Both the position numbers and the translations under genes were made by a program. The notes beneath the pieces are model-generated. The model was not told the DNA's origin. It saw only the letters and a program-made list of their open reading frames with translations, and searched no databases. DNA of 64,000 bases from contig NZ_FMAH01000031.1 in assembly GCF_900094545.1 (NCBI RefSeq), positions 20,175 to 84,174 on the forward strand. Reading direction: 5' to 3'. Below are positions 25,576-34,321 of this stretch, piece after piece (positions within the stretch are counted from its first letter, which is position 1; each line of letters starts with the position of its first letter). The stretch is from Martinezella miluonensis. Its GTDB lineage: Bacteria; Pseudomonadota; Alphaproteobacteria; Rhizobiales; Rhizobiaceae.

Positions 25576-26187
25576 ATGGCAGTCATGAGAAGCGTGCGAA
25601 TTGGTGTCTGGGTGGCCGTATTGATCGTCGCCGGCATATTGGGCTGGCTGAGCTTCGGCGGCGGCAAGACGCCCGAGGTAGCCGCAGCGGGGCCGTATGG
25701 CGTGCCCTTCACGCTGGTCTCGCAGAGCGGCCAGCCGATCAGCGAGCAGGCATTTCGCGGCAAGCCTTCGGCGGTGTTCTTCGGCTATACGCATTGTCCG
25801 GATGTCTGCCCGACGACCCTGTTCGAGCTGAACGGTTGGCTGGAGAAGGTCGATCCGGACGGCGCCAAGCTCAATGCCTATTTCGTAACCGTCGATCCCG
25901 AGCGCGACACGCCCGAAATCATGAACCTGTATGTCTCCAACGTGTCCAAGCGCATTACAGGCGTTTCGGGCGACCCCGCCAAGGTGATGGATATGATCAA
26001 GGGATTCCGGGTTTACGCCAAGAAGGTACCGGCGGATGAGAAGCAGCCGAACGGCGATTACACGATGGACCATACCGCTTCGGTCTTCCTGCTCGATTCG
26101 TCCGGCGGCTTTGCCGGAACCATCGCCTATCAGGAGGATCCGGACGTGGCAGTGAAGAAGCTGGAGAAGCTGATCAAGAAGGGATAG
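25576..26187 (+). CDS. SCO1/SenC family copper chaperone
   Basis: SCO proteins are membrane-anchored, thioredoxin-fold copper chaperones for the CuA centre of cytochrome c oxidase. The 203-residue product has an N-terminal membrane anchor (about residues 8-27), then the copper-binding CPDVC at residues 74-78 and the third ligand histidine in YTMDHTASVFLL at about 165. FVTVDPERDTPEIM, near 110-123, is a family hallmark. The ATG at 25585 is an alternative start three codons in. It precedes the monooxygenase gene by eight bases, with no obvious functional link. Confidence 0.93.
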   Translation: MAVMRSVRIGVWVAVLIVAGILGWLSFGGGKTPEVAAAGPYGVPFTLVSQSGQPISEQAFRGKPSAVFFGYTHCPDVCPTTLFELNGWLEKVDPDGAKLNAYFVTVDPERDTPEIMNLYVSNVSKRITGVSGDPAKVMDMIKGFRVYAKKVPADEKQPNGDYTMDHTASVFLLDSSGGFAGTIAYQEDPDVAVKKLEKLIKKG

Positions 26188-26195
26188 GGGCTTGG

Positions 26196-27338
26196 ATGGG
26201 AAACGGGGCTAGCAAGGAAAGAAGATCCATTCTGATTGCAGGAGCGGGGCCTGCCGGTCTCACGGCGGCGCTCGAGCTTGCGCGGCGCGGCTTTGCGCCA
26301 CGCATCGTCGATGACGGCTCCGGCCCGACGCCCGCCGAAGAGAGCCGCGCTCTTGGCGTCAACGCCCGCACGCTGACATTGCTTTCTCCCTCGGGTGTCG
26401 CGGAGCGCATTATCGACGCTGCCCAATCCATAGATCGTTTCCGTTTCCATTCCGGCGAAAAGACGCTTTTCGAGCTGGATCCAAGGCAGGTGAGCGGCCG
26501 CTTCAGCGCCATTCGCGGCTTGGCTCAGGGTCATACGGAACGTCTGCTGATGGAGGCGCTTGCGAGTTATGGTATCGCGCCTGAATGGCAGACGGCGGTC
26601 GTCGCGAGCGAGATTGCCGATTTGCAGAAGCCGGAGGTCACGCTTCGGCACCCGGACGGCGGGATGGAAACGGTTCGCCCAGACATTCTGGTCGGTGCCG
26701 ACGGTGCCCACTCCGTCGTGCGCAAGGCCATGGGAGCAGGCTTCCCGGGCGAGGCGCTGGAGGCCTATTTCTATCTCGTTGACTTTCGCTATGCCGGCCC
26801 GATCGATACCCATTTCGGCGATGTTTCGGTCTTGGATCCCGGCATGATCGGCCGCTTGCCGGTGGCATCGGATGTCATTCGCTATATTTCGACGCTGGAG
26901 GATTTCGAAAGCCGGATCGTTCATCCCGCAGTAGTTGCCGAAAGGATCTGGGCCTCGCAGTTTCGCGTTCATTTTCGTCATGTCGAGCCGATGGCCAAAG
27001 GCAATGTTTTTCTGGCTGGTGATGCCGCCCATATCCATTCGCCGGCCGGCGCGCGCGGCATGAATCTCGGTATCGAAGATGCCTGCTGGCTTGCCTGGCT
27101 CATTGCGGAAGGCCGCGAACAGGAGTATTCGGCGCTAAGAATTCCCGCCGTAAAACAAGTGTTGAAGCAGACTTATGGCCTGACGCGACTGATCACCATG
27201 ACAAATCCGCTGGCAATCGCGGCGCGCAATCTTTTTGCACCGCTGCTTTTGCGCTTCGGACCGGCGCGACGGACCCTGCTTCGGAGTATAGCCGGTTACG
27301 ATACGCCAAGGCCGCCTTGGATCGACTGGGCCGAGTAA
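26196..27338 (+). CDS. FAD-dependent monooxygenase (UbiH/PHBH-like fold)
   Basis: This 380-residue flavoprotein resembles the class A aromatic hydroxylases. It has the dinucleotide-binding IAGAGPAGLTAALEL at about 14-28, the DG motif GADGAHSVVRKAMG at about 165-178, and the second FAD-binding motif VFLAGDAAHIHSPAGARGMN at about 270-289. It lacks the C-terminal thioredoxin-like extension of larger phenol hydroxylases. The substrate cannot be inferred. It follows the SCO gene closely and is followed by prmA after 20 bases, so all three may share a transcript. Confidence 0.85.
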   Translation: MGNGASKERRSILIAGAGPAGLTAALELARRGFAPRIVDDGSGPTPAEESRALGVNARTLTLLSPSGVAERIIDAAQSIDRFRFHSGEKTLFELDPRQVSGRFSAIRGLAQGHTERLLMEALASYGIAPEWQTAVVASEIADLQKPEVTLRHPDGGMETVRPDILVGADGAHSVVRKAMGAGFPGEALEAYFYLVDFRYAGPIDTHFGDVSVLDPGMIGRLPVASDVIRYISTLEDFESRIVHPAVVAERIWASQFRVHFRHVEPMAKGNVFLAGDAAHIHSPAGARGMNLGIEDACWLAWLIAEGREQEYSALRIPAVKQVLKQTYGLTRLITMTNPLAIAARNLFAPLLLRFGPARRTLLRSIAGYDTPRPPWIDWAE

Positions 27339-27358
27339 AAACGAGAAAGAGCGACGAG

Positions 27359-28237
27359 TTGAGCGAAATCCGCCTTTATGTGACGACAACAGAGAAAGAG
27401 GCAGGGCAGATCCTTGACCTGATGACGCCGGTTTTCGAGGATGAGGAACTGCCGATCGCGACGACCGAGATCGACGAGAAGAAGGATATCTGGGAAGCCT
27501 CCATCTATCTGTATGCCGACGACGAAGAAGATGTCCGCAGCCGTTTTGAGGCGCTCCTGAAGCCGAATTTCTCCGGATTGTCCGTCCAAAAGGAAGTCAT
27601 CCCCGATATCGACTGGATTGCCAAGTCGCTGGAAGGGCTGAAGCCCGTGCGCGCCGGACGCTTCCTCGTTCACGGCTCGCATGATCGCGACAAGGTCGGC
27701 GCAAGCGATATCGCCATCGAGATTGAAGCCGGGCAGGCTTTCGGCACCGGCCATCATGGAACGACGGCGGGCTGCCTTGAGACGATCGAGAAGGTTCTTG
27801 CCAGCCGCCGCGTGCGCAATGCGCTCGATCTCGGCACCGGTAGCGGCGTTCTGGCGATCGCGGTGCGCAAGCTGCGCAATATTCCGGTTCTGGCGACCGA
27901 TATCGATCCGGTTGCGGTCCGCGTCGCGCGGGAAAACGTCCGCGGCAACGGGATCGCTTCGGGTATCGCATTGGAGACTGCGCCGGGGTTTCACTCCACG
28001 GCCTTTTCTCGCCATGGCCCCTTCGACCTGATCATCGCCAATATTCTGGCGCGCCCGCTCATCAAGATGGCGCCGCAGCTGGTGGCGCATCTGGCGCCGG
28101 GCGGCTCGGTCATTCTTTCCGGTATCCTGGCCGAGCAGCGCTGGAAGGTTTTGGCGGCTTATAACGGCGTTCATCTGCGCCATGTGCGCACGATCTGGCG
28201 CAATGGCTGGGTCACCATCCATCTCGACCGGCCCTGA
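27359..28237 (+). CDS. prmA: ribosomal protein L11 methyltransferase
   Basis: PrmA trimethylates ribosomal protein L11 using S-adenosylmethionine. The product shows the N-terminal substrate-recognition domain, the AGQAFGTGHHGTTAGCL segment before the Rossmann domain, the SAM-binding DLGTGSGVLAIA at about 157-168 and DIDPVAVRVARENV. The NPPF-type motif is represented by IIANILARPL. I chose the TTG at 27359 (292 residues, MSEIRLYV-like beginning in relatives); an upstream TTG at 27317 overlaps the monooxygenase gene. Initiation at TTG should be tested. Confidence 0.92.
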   Translation: MSEIRLYVTTTEKEAGQILDLMTPVFEDEELPIATTEIDEKKDIWEASIYLYADDEEDVRSRFEALLKPNFSGLSVQKEVIPDIDWIAKSLEGLKPVRAGRFLVHGSHDRDKVGASDIAIEIEAGQAFGTGHHGTTAGCLETIEKVLASRRVRNALDLGTGSGVLAIAVRKLRNIPVLATDIDPVAVRVARENVRGNGIASGIALETAPGFHSTAFSRHGPFDLIIANILARPLIKMAPQLVAHLAPGGSVILSGILAEQRWKVLAAYNGVHLRHVRTIWRNGWVTIHLDRP

Positions 28238-28277
28238 GCCGGTCACTTCCTGCCGATCCGATTGCAAGCAAATAAAA

Positions 28278-28301
28278 AAGGCGGTGCCGAGGCACCGCCT
28301 T
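28278..28301 (-). terminator. terminator oriented for the minus strand
   Basis: AAGGCGGTGCC (28278-28288) pairs with GGCACCGCCTT (28291-28301). The run of A just upstream on the plus strand becomes TTTTTTATT after the hairpin on the minus strand, while the plus strand has no T tract. It therefore terminates minus-strand transcription, although prmA on the plus strand may also use it weakly. Confidence 0.75.
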
Positions 28302-28438
28302 GAGACCGGCTTTCGCCGATCTTGCCCGCGAGCGTGTGTGGAGGAGTGCTCAAGCGGGCTCTAGCGTTCTGATCGTGATCCGGGAGGGAGGAGGAGAACC
28401 GGATTGCGATCGCTTAGAACGCGTAGCTTGTAAACTTC

Positions 28439-28579
28439 TTAGCGGTGACCGCCGCGGCTTGCGCCGATTGCCCTCGAGGTTTCGACTTCGAGCTGACGAA
28501 GCAAGCCAACGGAGTGGCGTACGGTACGACGCTCGCCAGCCAGCGCCGGGCTAACATATGCGGAGCGAGTGATAGACAT
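28439..28579 (-). CDS. candidate small protein (46 aa) antisense upstream of pepP
   Basis: A minus-strand ATG at 28579 is preceded by AAGGACTAAAGACA, a good ribosome binding site, and opens a 46-codon frame beginning MSITRSAYVSPALAGERR and ending with TAA at 28439-28441. Transcription would end at the minus-oriented terminator about 140 bases downstream. The peptide is basic and rich in Arg and Ser, without a membrane segment or known domain. It is too short for usual gene finders. I infer that it is expressed because ribosome site, frame and terminator are all in register; no homologue is known to me. Confidence 0.5.
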   Translation of the reverse strand: MSITRSAYVSPALAGERRTVRHSVGLLRQLEVETSRAIGASRGGHR

Positions 28580-28922
28580 TGTCTTTAGTCCTTAGTTTGA
28601 GCGGGTTCTTCGCGAACCCCGTTTGATGTGGCGGATATAGCGACTCGCCCGCTTGCGTGGCAGGGGGGAGGCTTCATGGGAGCTATGCGCGATATGCATG
28701 TTTCGTGCCGTGAAGTTGTCATATTTGGTCAGCGATGCTCATGAAATGGGCGGATTCGTTAACGGCATCGAGGGCGGATTCGGCAAGGGAGCAGGCCCGA
28801 GCCGCTATCGCGCAGACAGTTTTCAGCCGCTTCCGAAAATCACATCGCGCTTCCGACAATCATGCTCTAACATACTGGCACAATTCGGTTTCACGGATTC
28901 TCCACCAGTCTTGGATCAGCTC

Positions 28923-30758
28923 ATGTTTCAGTCTTTCGACGTCACTTCCACCCCGCAATTCGGTCGCGAGCGCGTTACTGGCTTACGTGCCGCCTTCGGT
29001 GATCTTGGCATTGACGGCTTCCTCGTGCCGCGTGCCGACGAGTATCAGGGCGAGTATGTGCCCAAATGCTCGGAGCGTCTCGCATGGCTCACGGGCTTCA
29101 CTGGCTCGGCAGGTGTTGCGCTTGTGACACACTCTCAGGCCGTGGTCTTCGTGGATGGCCGTTATGTCACGCAGCTTGCCGAGCAGGCGGATCGCAGCGT
29201 TTTCACCGGCGGCGATCTCGTGAACGAGCCGCCGCATATCTGGCTGCCGCGCCATGCCAAGAAAGGCTTCCGGCTCGGCATCGATCCGTGGCTGCATACG
29301 GGAGCTGAAGTGCGCCGCCTGGAAAAGGCCTTGGCTGAGATCGACGGTAAGCTCGTCTTCCTCCTCTACAATCCGCTCGACAAGCTCTGGACGGACCGGC
29401 CGGCCGAGCCGCTCGGCGGCGTCATCATTCAGGATATCGGCCAGGCCGGCGTTTTGGCCAAGGATAAGCTTGCGACCATCGCGGCCAACCTCAAGGAAAA
29501 GAACCTCAAGGCGGTTCTGATCACCGATCCGTCTTCGGTCGCCTGGATTTTCAATATCCGCGGCAGCGACGTTCCGCACACGCCGCACCCGCTGGCGCGT
29601 GCCATCATCCATGCCGAGGGCGCAGCGGAACTCTTTCTCGACAAGCGCAAGACCAAGGTCGAGGCGGAGGCCTATCTGGCACAGATCTGCAAGCAGCTGC
29701 CGCCCGCTGAGCTCACCAAGCGCCTGGCCGCGGCTGCGGCGAATGGTGGGCGCATCCTCGTCGATCCGGATCTGGCTCCCTATACGCTCATGGACATTAT
29801 CCGTCGCGAGGGCGGCGAGATCGTCGAAGGCAGCGATCCTGCCAAACTACCGCGTGCCTGCAAGAATGCCGCCGAAATCAACGGCTCGGCGGCCGCTCAT
29901 TTGCAGGATGGCGCCGCCATGGTCGAATTCCTCTATTGGCTCGAGACGAGCAAGCCGGGAACGGTCACGGAGATTGCCGCGGCCGAACGGCTGGAGGCCT
30001 GCCGCGCCCGTGTCGGCGAGAGCATGCAGAACCCGCTGAAGGACATCTCCTTCGATACGATCTCCGGCGCCGGTGAGCATGCTGCCGTCATCCATTACCG
30101 CGTGACGACGGCGAGCGATCGGATGATCCAGGCGGGCGAATTGTTCCTGATCGATTCGGGCGCGCAGTACATCAACGGCACGACTGATATCACTCGCACC
30201 GTCGGCATCGGAGCAGTCTCCGAAGAACAGAAGCGTCTCTTCACGCTGGTGCTGAAGGGAATGATCGCGATCAGCACGGCACGTTTCCCCAAGGGGACGC
30301 GCGGCTGCGATCTCGATCCGCTGGCGCGCATCGCGCTCTGGAAGGCAGGCGTCGATTATGCCCATGGCACCGGCCACGGTGTCGGTTCCTATCTTTCCGT
30401 GCATGAGGGACCGCAGCGCATCGCCCGGCTTGCCGTGCAGGAGCTGCTTCCGGGCATGATTCTTTCCAACGAACCCGGCTATTACCGTCCCGGCCACTTC
30501 GGCATCCGCATCGAAAACCTGATCTATATCCGAGATCCGGAGGGGATCGAAGGCGGCGACATGCCGATGCTGGGTTTCGAGACGCTGACTTTCTGCCCGA
30601 TCGATCGCAGCCTGATTCTCGTCGAGCTGCTGACGCACGACGAGCTGCATTGGCTGAACGAATATCACGTCAGGACGCGCGAAGCGCTGATGCCGCTGAT
30701 CCATGATCACGACATCCGGGCATGGCTGGAAAATGCCACGCTCGAGCTGAAACACTAA
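28923..30758 (+). CDS. pepP: Xaa-Pro aminopeptidase (M24B family)
   Basis: Aminopeptidase P removes N-terminal residues from peptides with proline in position two. The 611-residue protein has two creatinase-like N-terminal domains and a C-terminal pita-bread catalytic domain. The five metal ligands are visible: two Asp in LFLIDSGAQYINGTTDITRT (near 409 and 420), His in HGTGHGVGSYLSVHEGP, and two Glu in LSNEPGYY and IRIENLIY. The length matches the long, three-domain eukaryote-like form common in alphaproteobacteria. The ATG at 28923 lacks a strong ribosome binding site, but upstream extension is implausible. Confidence 0.93.
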   Translation: MFQSFDVTSTPQFGRERVTGLRAAFGDLGIDGFLVPRADEYQGEYVPKCSERLAWLTGFTGSAGVALVTHSQAVVFVDGRYVTQLAEQADRSVFTGGDLVNEPPHIWLPRHAKKGFRLGIDPWLHTGAEVRRLEKALAEIDGKLVFLLYNPLDKLWTDRPAEPLGGVIIQDIGQAGVLAKDKLATIAANLKEKNLKAVLITDPSSVAWIFNIRGSDVPHTPHPLARAIIHAEGAAELFLDKRKTKVEAEAYLAQICKQLPPAELTKRLAAAAANGGRILVDPDLAPYTLMDIIRREGGEIVEGSDPAKLPRACKNAAEINGSAAAHLQDGAAMVEFLYWLETSKPGTVTEIAAAERLEACRARVGESMQNPLKDISFDTISGAGEHAAVIHYRVTTASDRMIQAGELFLIDSGAQYINGTTDITRTVGIGAVSEEQKRLFTLVLKGMIAISTARFPKGTRGCDLDPLARIALWKAGVDYAHGTGHGVGSYLSVHEGPQRIARLAVQELLPGMILSNEPGYYRPGHFGIRIENLIYIRDPEGIEGGDMPMLGFETLTFCPIDRSLILVELLTHDELHWLNEYHVRTREALMPLIHDHDIRAWLENATLELKH

Positions 30759-30768
30759 GGAGTAGGAG

Positions 30769-30800
30769 CCCCATCCCGACTCAAAAACGGGATGGGGTCT
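30769..30800. terminator. bidirectional terminator between pepP and azlD
   Basis: A ten-base-pair stem CCCCATCCCG (30769-30778) / CGGGATGGGG (30788-30797) lies between the convergent stop codons of pepP and azlD. Confidence 0.8.
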
Positions 30801-30809
30801 CTTAACGTT

Positions 30810-31121
30810 TCAGGCGCCGACGGAATGGCGCCATGCCATCACGACGATCCACCCTGCGACCAGCATATAGGTCGAAGGATAGCGCAGGCCGACGAGAAGG
30901 GCTGCGAGCATCGCCACTTTGATATCCCAGCCGCCGATGAAGAAGGCAGGTGCGACGAGGGTCGTGAGGACCGCGGCGGGCACAGCATTTAGCGCCGCTT
31001 CGACGCGAGGCGGAATGCGGGTCATCTTGACGATGAGGATGTAGCCGCCGATTCGCGTCAGGAAGGTCACCACGGCCGCAGCCGCAATCAGCAGGACCAT
31101 ATGCGGATTGAAATCGAACAT
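30810..31121 (-). CDS. azlD: AzlD family branched-chain amino acid exporter subunit
   Basis: AzlD is the small partner of AzlC in an inner-membrane exporter of branched-chain amino acids and related compounds. The 103-residue product has four hydrophobic segments and the conserved FLTRIGGYILI near the N-terminus and VPAAVLTTLVAPAFF in the middle. It starts two bases after the azlC stop, showing a tightly coupled azlC-azlD operon. The substrate in this organism is not known. Confidence 0.88.
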   Translation of the reverse strand: MFDFNPHMVLLIAAAAVVTFLTRIGGYILIVKMTRIPPRVEAALNAVPAAVLTTLVAPAFFIGGWDIKVAMLAALLVGLRYPSTYMLVAGWIVVMAWRHSVGA

Positions 31122-31123
31122 GG

Positions 31124-31846
31124 TCAGACCTCGTGGTTTTCGTGGACGAGGTCGGGCTTGCGGTTCGCCTTTATCGGCGGCAGCATCGCGGCAAGGGCGA
31201 CGCCGGCAAGCGCGCCGATGCTGACATGCCAGGGCGAGCCGACATAGCGATATGCGATGGCGGATGCCACGGCACTGGCGGCCACGACCGGCAGGAAGTT
31301 GTCCCGCTTGCGAAAGCCCATGACGATGCCGAGGAAATAGATCGGCAGCAGGATATCGAGGCCGATGGCCTTCGGATCGCCGATCAGGCTCCCGAGCAGG
31401 CCGCCGATCAGGCTGATAACCACCCAGGGAATGTAAACCATCGCCGCAAAGCCCATGTACCAGGCGAAGGTCACCGCCTTGCCGCTTTCATGCCGCTTGA
31501 TCGTTTCGGCAAATTGCGGATCGACGAGAAGGAAGAAGGTGAAGAACTTCTCCACAACGGAAAAGTACCTGATGTAGCGCGCGATCGCAGCCGAATAGAG
31601 CACATGACGGAAGTTTACCGCCAGTATCGACAGGACGATGAGCCAGGCCTCAACCTTGTGGCCGAATAGATCGAGCCCCACCATCTGGCTGGCACCGGCA
31701 TAGACGGTGCCGCTCATCAGGGTCAATTCGCCGAGCGACATGCCTTGATCGCGGGCCAGCGCGCCAAACAAGGCGCCGAAGGGCGCCGCAGCAAGGCCGA
31801 CGGCAATACCACCCTTCGTGCCTTCAAAAAAATCCGCGCGACTCAT
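31124..31846 (-). CDS. azlC: AzlC family branched-chain amino acid exporter
   Basis: AzlC is the large subunit of the AzlCD (BrnFE/YgaZH-like) exporter. The 240-residue product is highly hydrophobic with the family block FGALFGALARDQGMSLGELTLMSGTVYAGASQ (only the middle is cited: LMSGTVYAGASQMV near 46-59) and LAVNFRHVLYSAAIA near 75-89, where RH is conserved. The ATG at 31846 has AAGGA upstream; an in-frame ATG 22 codons earlier gives a hydrophilic, unlikely extension. It is first in a two-gene operon with azlD. Confidence 0.88.
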   Translation of the reverse strand: MSRADFFEGTKGGIAVGLAAAPFGALFGALARDQGMSLGELTLMSGTVYAGASQMVGLDLFGHKVEAWLIVLSILAVNFRHVLYSAAIARYIRYFSVVEKFFTFFLLVDPQFAETIKRHESGKAVTFAWYMGFAAMVYIPWVVISLIGGLLGSLIGDPKAIGLDILLPIYFLGIVMGFRKRDNFLPVVAASAVASAIAYRYVGSPWHVSIGALAGVALAAMLPPIKANRKPDLVHENHEV

Positions 31847-32091
31847 CGTCCGCTCTATCCTTTGTGGAAAACCCGGTGGTTTCGTCCGGGTGCCGCATTT
31901 GGAGTCCGGCACGCAGATCGAGCGCGAAGTACAACATCATCGCACCCCTTGCGCATCTGCCCCCGAGCGCTGTTCAATGGCGAGAGCTGTAAGCCGTGAG
32001 CGCGGAAGCAGCAATTCAATTTACTTGATGGATTAATTGATTTTCTTGAAGCAGTTTCTTGGGTCTGCTTGCGAAATGGGAGATGCGGAGA

Positions 32092-32343
32092 ATGAAGAAG
32101 ATCACCTTCACGAAGGAAGAGAAGGCAGCGATCGTCGCTCGTCTTCAGCGCTATTTCTCCGAGGAACTCGATCAGACGCTTGGAACATTGCCGGCCGAGT
32201 TCTTGCTCGATTTCCTCACGACCGAGATCGGGCCATACTATTACAATCAGGGCCTGCGCGATGCTCACGCAGCGCTGATGAGCAAGATGGAGGACTTCGG
32301 CGAGGCGATCTATCTGCTTGAAAAGGAGCCTGCCAAGGGCTGA
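32092..32343 (+). CDS. DUF2164 family protein
   Basis: This 83-residue protein matches the DUF2164 pattern: a basic N-terminus with FTKEEKAAIVARLQRYF, and FLTTEIGPYYYNQGLRDA at about residues 43-60, which is highly characteristic. The family is small, cytoplasmic and of unknown function. The ATG at 32092 is preceded by GCGGAGA; upstream ATGs at 32059 and 32083 are in frame but less likely. Seven bases separate its stop from the convergent panB stop. Confidence 0.85.
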   Translation: MKKITFTKEEKAAIVARLQRYFSEELDQTLGTLPAEFLLDFLTTEIGPYYYNQGLRDAHAALMSKMEDFGEAIYLLEKEPAKG

Positions 32344-32350
32344 CAGAGTC

Positions 32351-33172
32351 TCATTTCTTTGGTTGGAAAGTGTGTTCGATGGCCGGGAAGGTGCGTGCCT
32401 TCACTTCCTCGGCATAGGCTTCTGCTGCTTTCGAGACCAGGGGTGCCAATTCGGCAAAATGCTTGACGAAACGCGGCTTGAAATCGTTGAACAGGCCAAG
32501 CATGTCGTCGGAAACAAGGATCTGCCCATCGCAAGCCGCAGATGCGCCGATGCCGATCGTCGGAATCGCGACCGCGGCGGTGATCTCGCGAGCGAGTGGC
32601 TCGATCGTGCCTTCGATCACCATGGCAAAGGCGCCGGCCTCCGAGATCGCCTTGGCATCGTGGCGGATCTTGCTTGCTTCCTTGTCCGAGCGTCCGAGAG
32701 AACGATAGCCACCGGTCGTATTGACCTGCTGCGGCATCAGGCCGACATGGCCGAAGACCGGAACTCCGCGAGAGGTGAGGAAGGAGACGGTTTCCGCCAT
32801 TTCCTCGCCGCCCTCCAGCTTCACGCCGTCGCAACCCGTTTCCTTCAGGATGCGGGCGGCATTGCGAAAGGCCTGTTCCTTCGACTCCTGATAGGAACCG
32901 AACGGCAGGTCGACGATGATGCAGGCGTGCTTTGCGCCGCGCATGACGGCCTGGCCGTGGGCGATCATCATCTCCATCGTGACGCCGACCGTCGTCTCCA
33001 TGCCATAGAGCACCATGCCAAGGGAATCGCCAACCAGCAGCAGGTCGCAATGCGGGTCGAGCAGGCGGGCAATCGGTGTCGTGTAAGCCGTCAGGCTGAC
33101 GATGGGTCGCGTGCCTTTCATAGCTGCAATGGCGGCAGGCGTCTTGCGCTTGGTGTGTCCGACAGTGCTCAT
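32351..33172 (-). CDS. panB: 3-methyl-2-oxobutanoate hydroxymethyltransferase
   Basis: PanB makes ketopantoate from alpha-ketoisovalerate and methylene-tetrahydrofolate, the first committed step to pantothenate. The 273-residue product shows VSLTAYTTPIARLLD near the N-terminus, LLLVGDSLGMVLYG near 44-57 with a metal-binding Asp, VKLEGGEEM near 116, and FGHVGLMPQ near 139. The catalytic glutamate lies in MVIEGTIEP. It follows panC with a one-base gap, the usual panC-panB pair. Confidence 0.96.
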   Translation of the reverse strand: MSTVGHTKRKTPAAIAAMKGTRPIVSLTAYTTPIARLLDPHCDLLLVGDSLGMVLYGMETTVGVTMEMMIAHGQAVMRGAKHACIIVDLPFGSYQESKEQAFRNAARILKETGCDGVKLEGGEEMAETVSFLTSRGVPVFGHVGLMPQQVNTTGGYRSLGRSDKEASKIRHDAKAISEAGAFAMVIEGTIEPLAREITAAVAIPTIGIGASAACDGQILVSDDMLGLFNDFKPRFVKHFAELAPLVSKAAEAYAEEVKARTFPAIEHTFQPKK

Positions 33173-33173
33173 C

Positions 33174-34049
33174 TCAAGCGGTCCTTTCGTTGGCGGACGG
33201 CTTGCGACCGATGACTCGATTGTCGAGCAGGCGGGTGGTACCGATGCGTACGAACAGGGCGACGAGTACGGGCTGGCCTTGCAGTTTCGTCAGTTCTTCC
33301 AGTGTGTCGGGATGGCGGACGGCGGCGACTTCGGCGGTGGCAAGCGGCTCCTTTTCGATGAAAACCCGCAGTGCTTCCTCGAATGCGGATGGATCGTCGA
33401 CGCCAAGGCCATAGAGCCTTTCGGCTTCCGCCAACGTATTCGGGACGACGACGGCGGCGGCGCGCTCTTCCTTCGAGAGATAGACGTTGCGTGAGGACAG
33501 GGCCAGGCCATCCACATCGCGAACGGTCGGCACCGGCACGACGCGAACCGGCTGCGCCAGATCTTCGACCATGCGGCGGATGATCGCCACCTGCTGATAA
33601 TCCTTTTCGCCGAAATAGGCGCTGTCCGGCTGGACGATATTGAAGAGCTTGGTGACGACGGTTGCGACGCCGGCAAAATGGCCTGGGCGAACGGCGCCCT
33701 CCAGCTCCGCGCCGAGCCTCGGGACATCGACCAGCGTCTCCATCGGGCGCGGATACATATCGGTCACGTCGGGTGCGAAGAGGAAATCGACACCGGCGTC
33801 GCGCAGCATGGCGCTGTCGCGCTCGAGATCGCGCGGATATTTCGCCAGATCCTCATTGGCGCCGAATTGCAGTGGATTGACGAAGATCGAGGTGACGACG
33901 ATGTCGTTCTCGGCTTTGGCGCGGGAGACCAGCTCCATATGGCCGCCATGCAGATAGCCCATGGTCGGCACGAGGCCGATCCTGCGGCTGGACTTGCGAT
34001 GCTCAGCAAGCCGTTCGCGCAAGGCGGCAATCGTGCTGATGACGTTCAT
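33174..34049 (-). CDS. panC: pantoate--beta-alanine ligase
   Basis: PanC condenses pantoate and beta-alanine using ATP to give pantothenate. The 291-residue product has the nucleotidyl-transferase HIGH-like motif in VPTMGYLHGGHMEL at about 26-39, FVNPLQFGANEDLAKYPR at about 62-79, YFGEKDYQQ near 150 and the KMSKS-like SSRNVYLS near 187. The ATG at 34049 follows GGGAGGAG; the open frame extends upstream to 34166 without support. It is first in the panC-panB operon. Confidence 0.96.
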   Translation of the reverse strand: MNVISTIAALRERLAEHRKSSRRIGLVPTMGYLHGGHMELVSRAKAENDIVVTSIFVNPLQFGANEDLAKYPRDLERDSAMLRDAGVDFLFAPDVTDMYPRPMETLVDVPRLGAELEGAVRPGHFAGVATVVTKLFNIVQPDSAYFGEKDYQQVAIIRRMVEDLAQPVRVVPVPTVRDVDGLALSSRNVYLSKEERAAAVVVPNTLAEAERLYGLGVDDPSAFEEALRVFIEKEPLATAEVAAVRHPDTLEELTKLQGQPVLVALFVRIGTTRLLDNRVIGRKPSANERTA

Positions 34050-34263
34050 AGTGACACTCCTCCCAAGGCAGCGCCGTCCCACGCCGCCCGTTTCCGTCCC
34101 CTGAATTCGCGGGGGCCTTCTAACGTGTGCAGTGCAAAAAAGCAATTCGGGAGCGGCAAGCGCCACCGGCTGCGGCGTCGCTTTCGACCTACGAGGTTCG
34201 CAACTCTCGGCGCCGGCAAGTCAGGGACGGCTTAATCTCCGTCATTATACTCCAAACGAAAAC

Positions 34264-34290
34264 GCTCCCCCAGGCAAGGCTCGGGAGAGC
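34264..34290 (-). terminator. terminator after the SDR gene
   Basis: On the minus strand GCTCTCCC pairs with GGGGGAGC across a short loop and is followed by GTTTTCGTTTG. It lies about 30 bases downstream of the SDR stop codon. Confidence 0.65.
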
Positions 34291-34321
34291 GAAAGCGAAA
34301 TGGTTGGATCTCTTGCCGGGA

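Larger units (their letters stand above)
28238..28922. other. intergenic region prmA-pepP
   Basis: The 685-base gap contains the minus-strand terminator at 28278-28301, a candidate 46-codon minus-strand ORF at 28439-28579 and a hairpin GGGTTC/GAACCC at about 28601-28618. The rest, 28640-28922, shows no supported gene; an open frame upstream of pepP here gives a low-complexity extension. Confidence 0.5.

Noticed and set aside
25302..26039. 245-codon frame overlapping the SCO gene
   Set aside because: The second half is an out-of-frame reading of the SCO gene, which has the CPDVC motif in the other frame; the first half is not protein-like.
28653..28922. N-terminal extension of aminopeptidase P from an upstream ATG
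   Set aside because: The extra 90 residues do not resemble the family, and the length from 28923 already matches full-length relatives.
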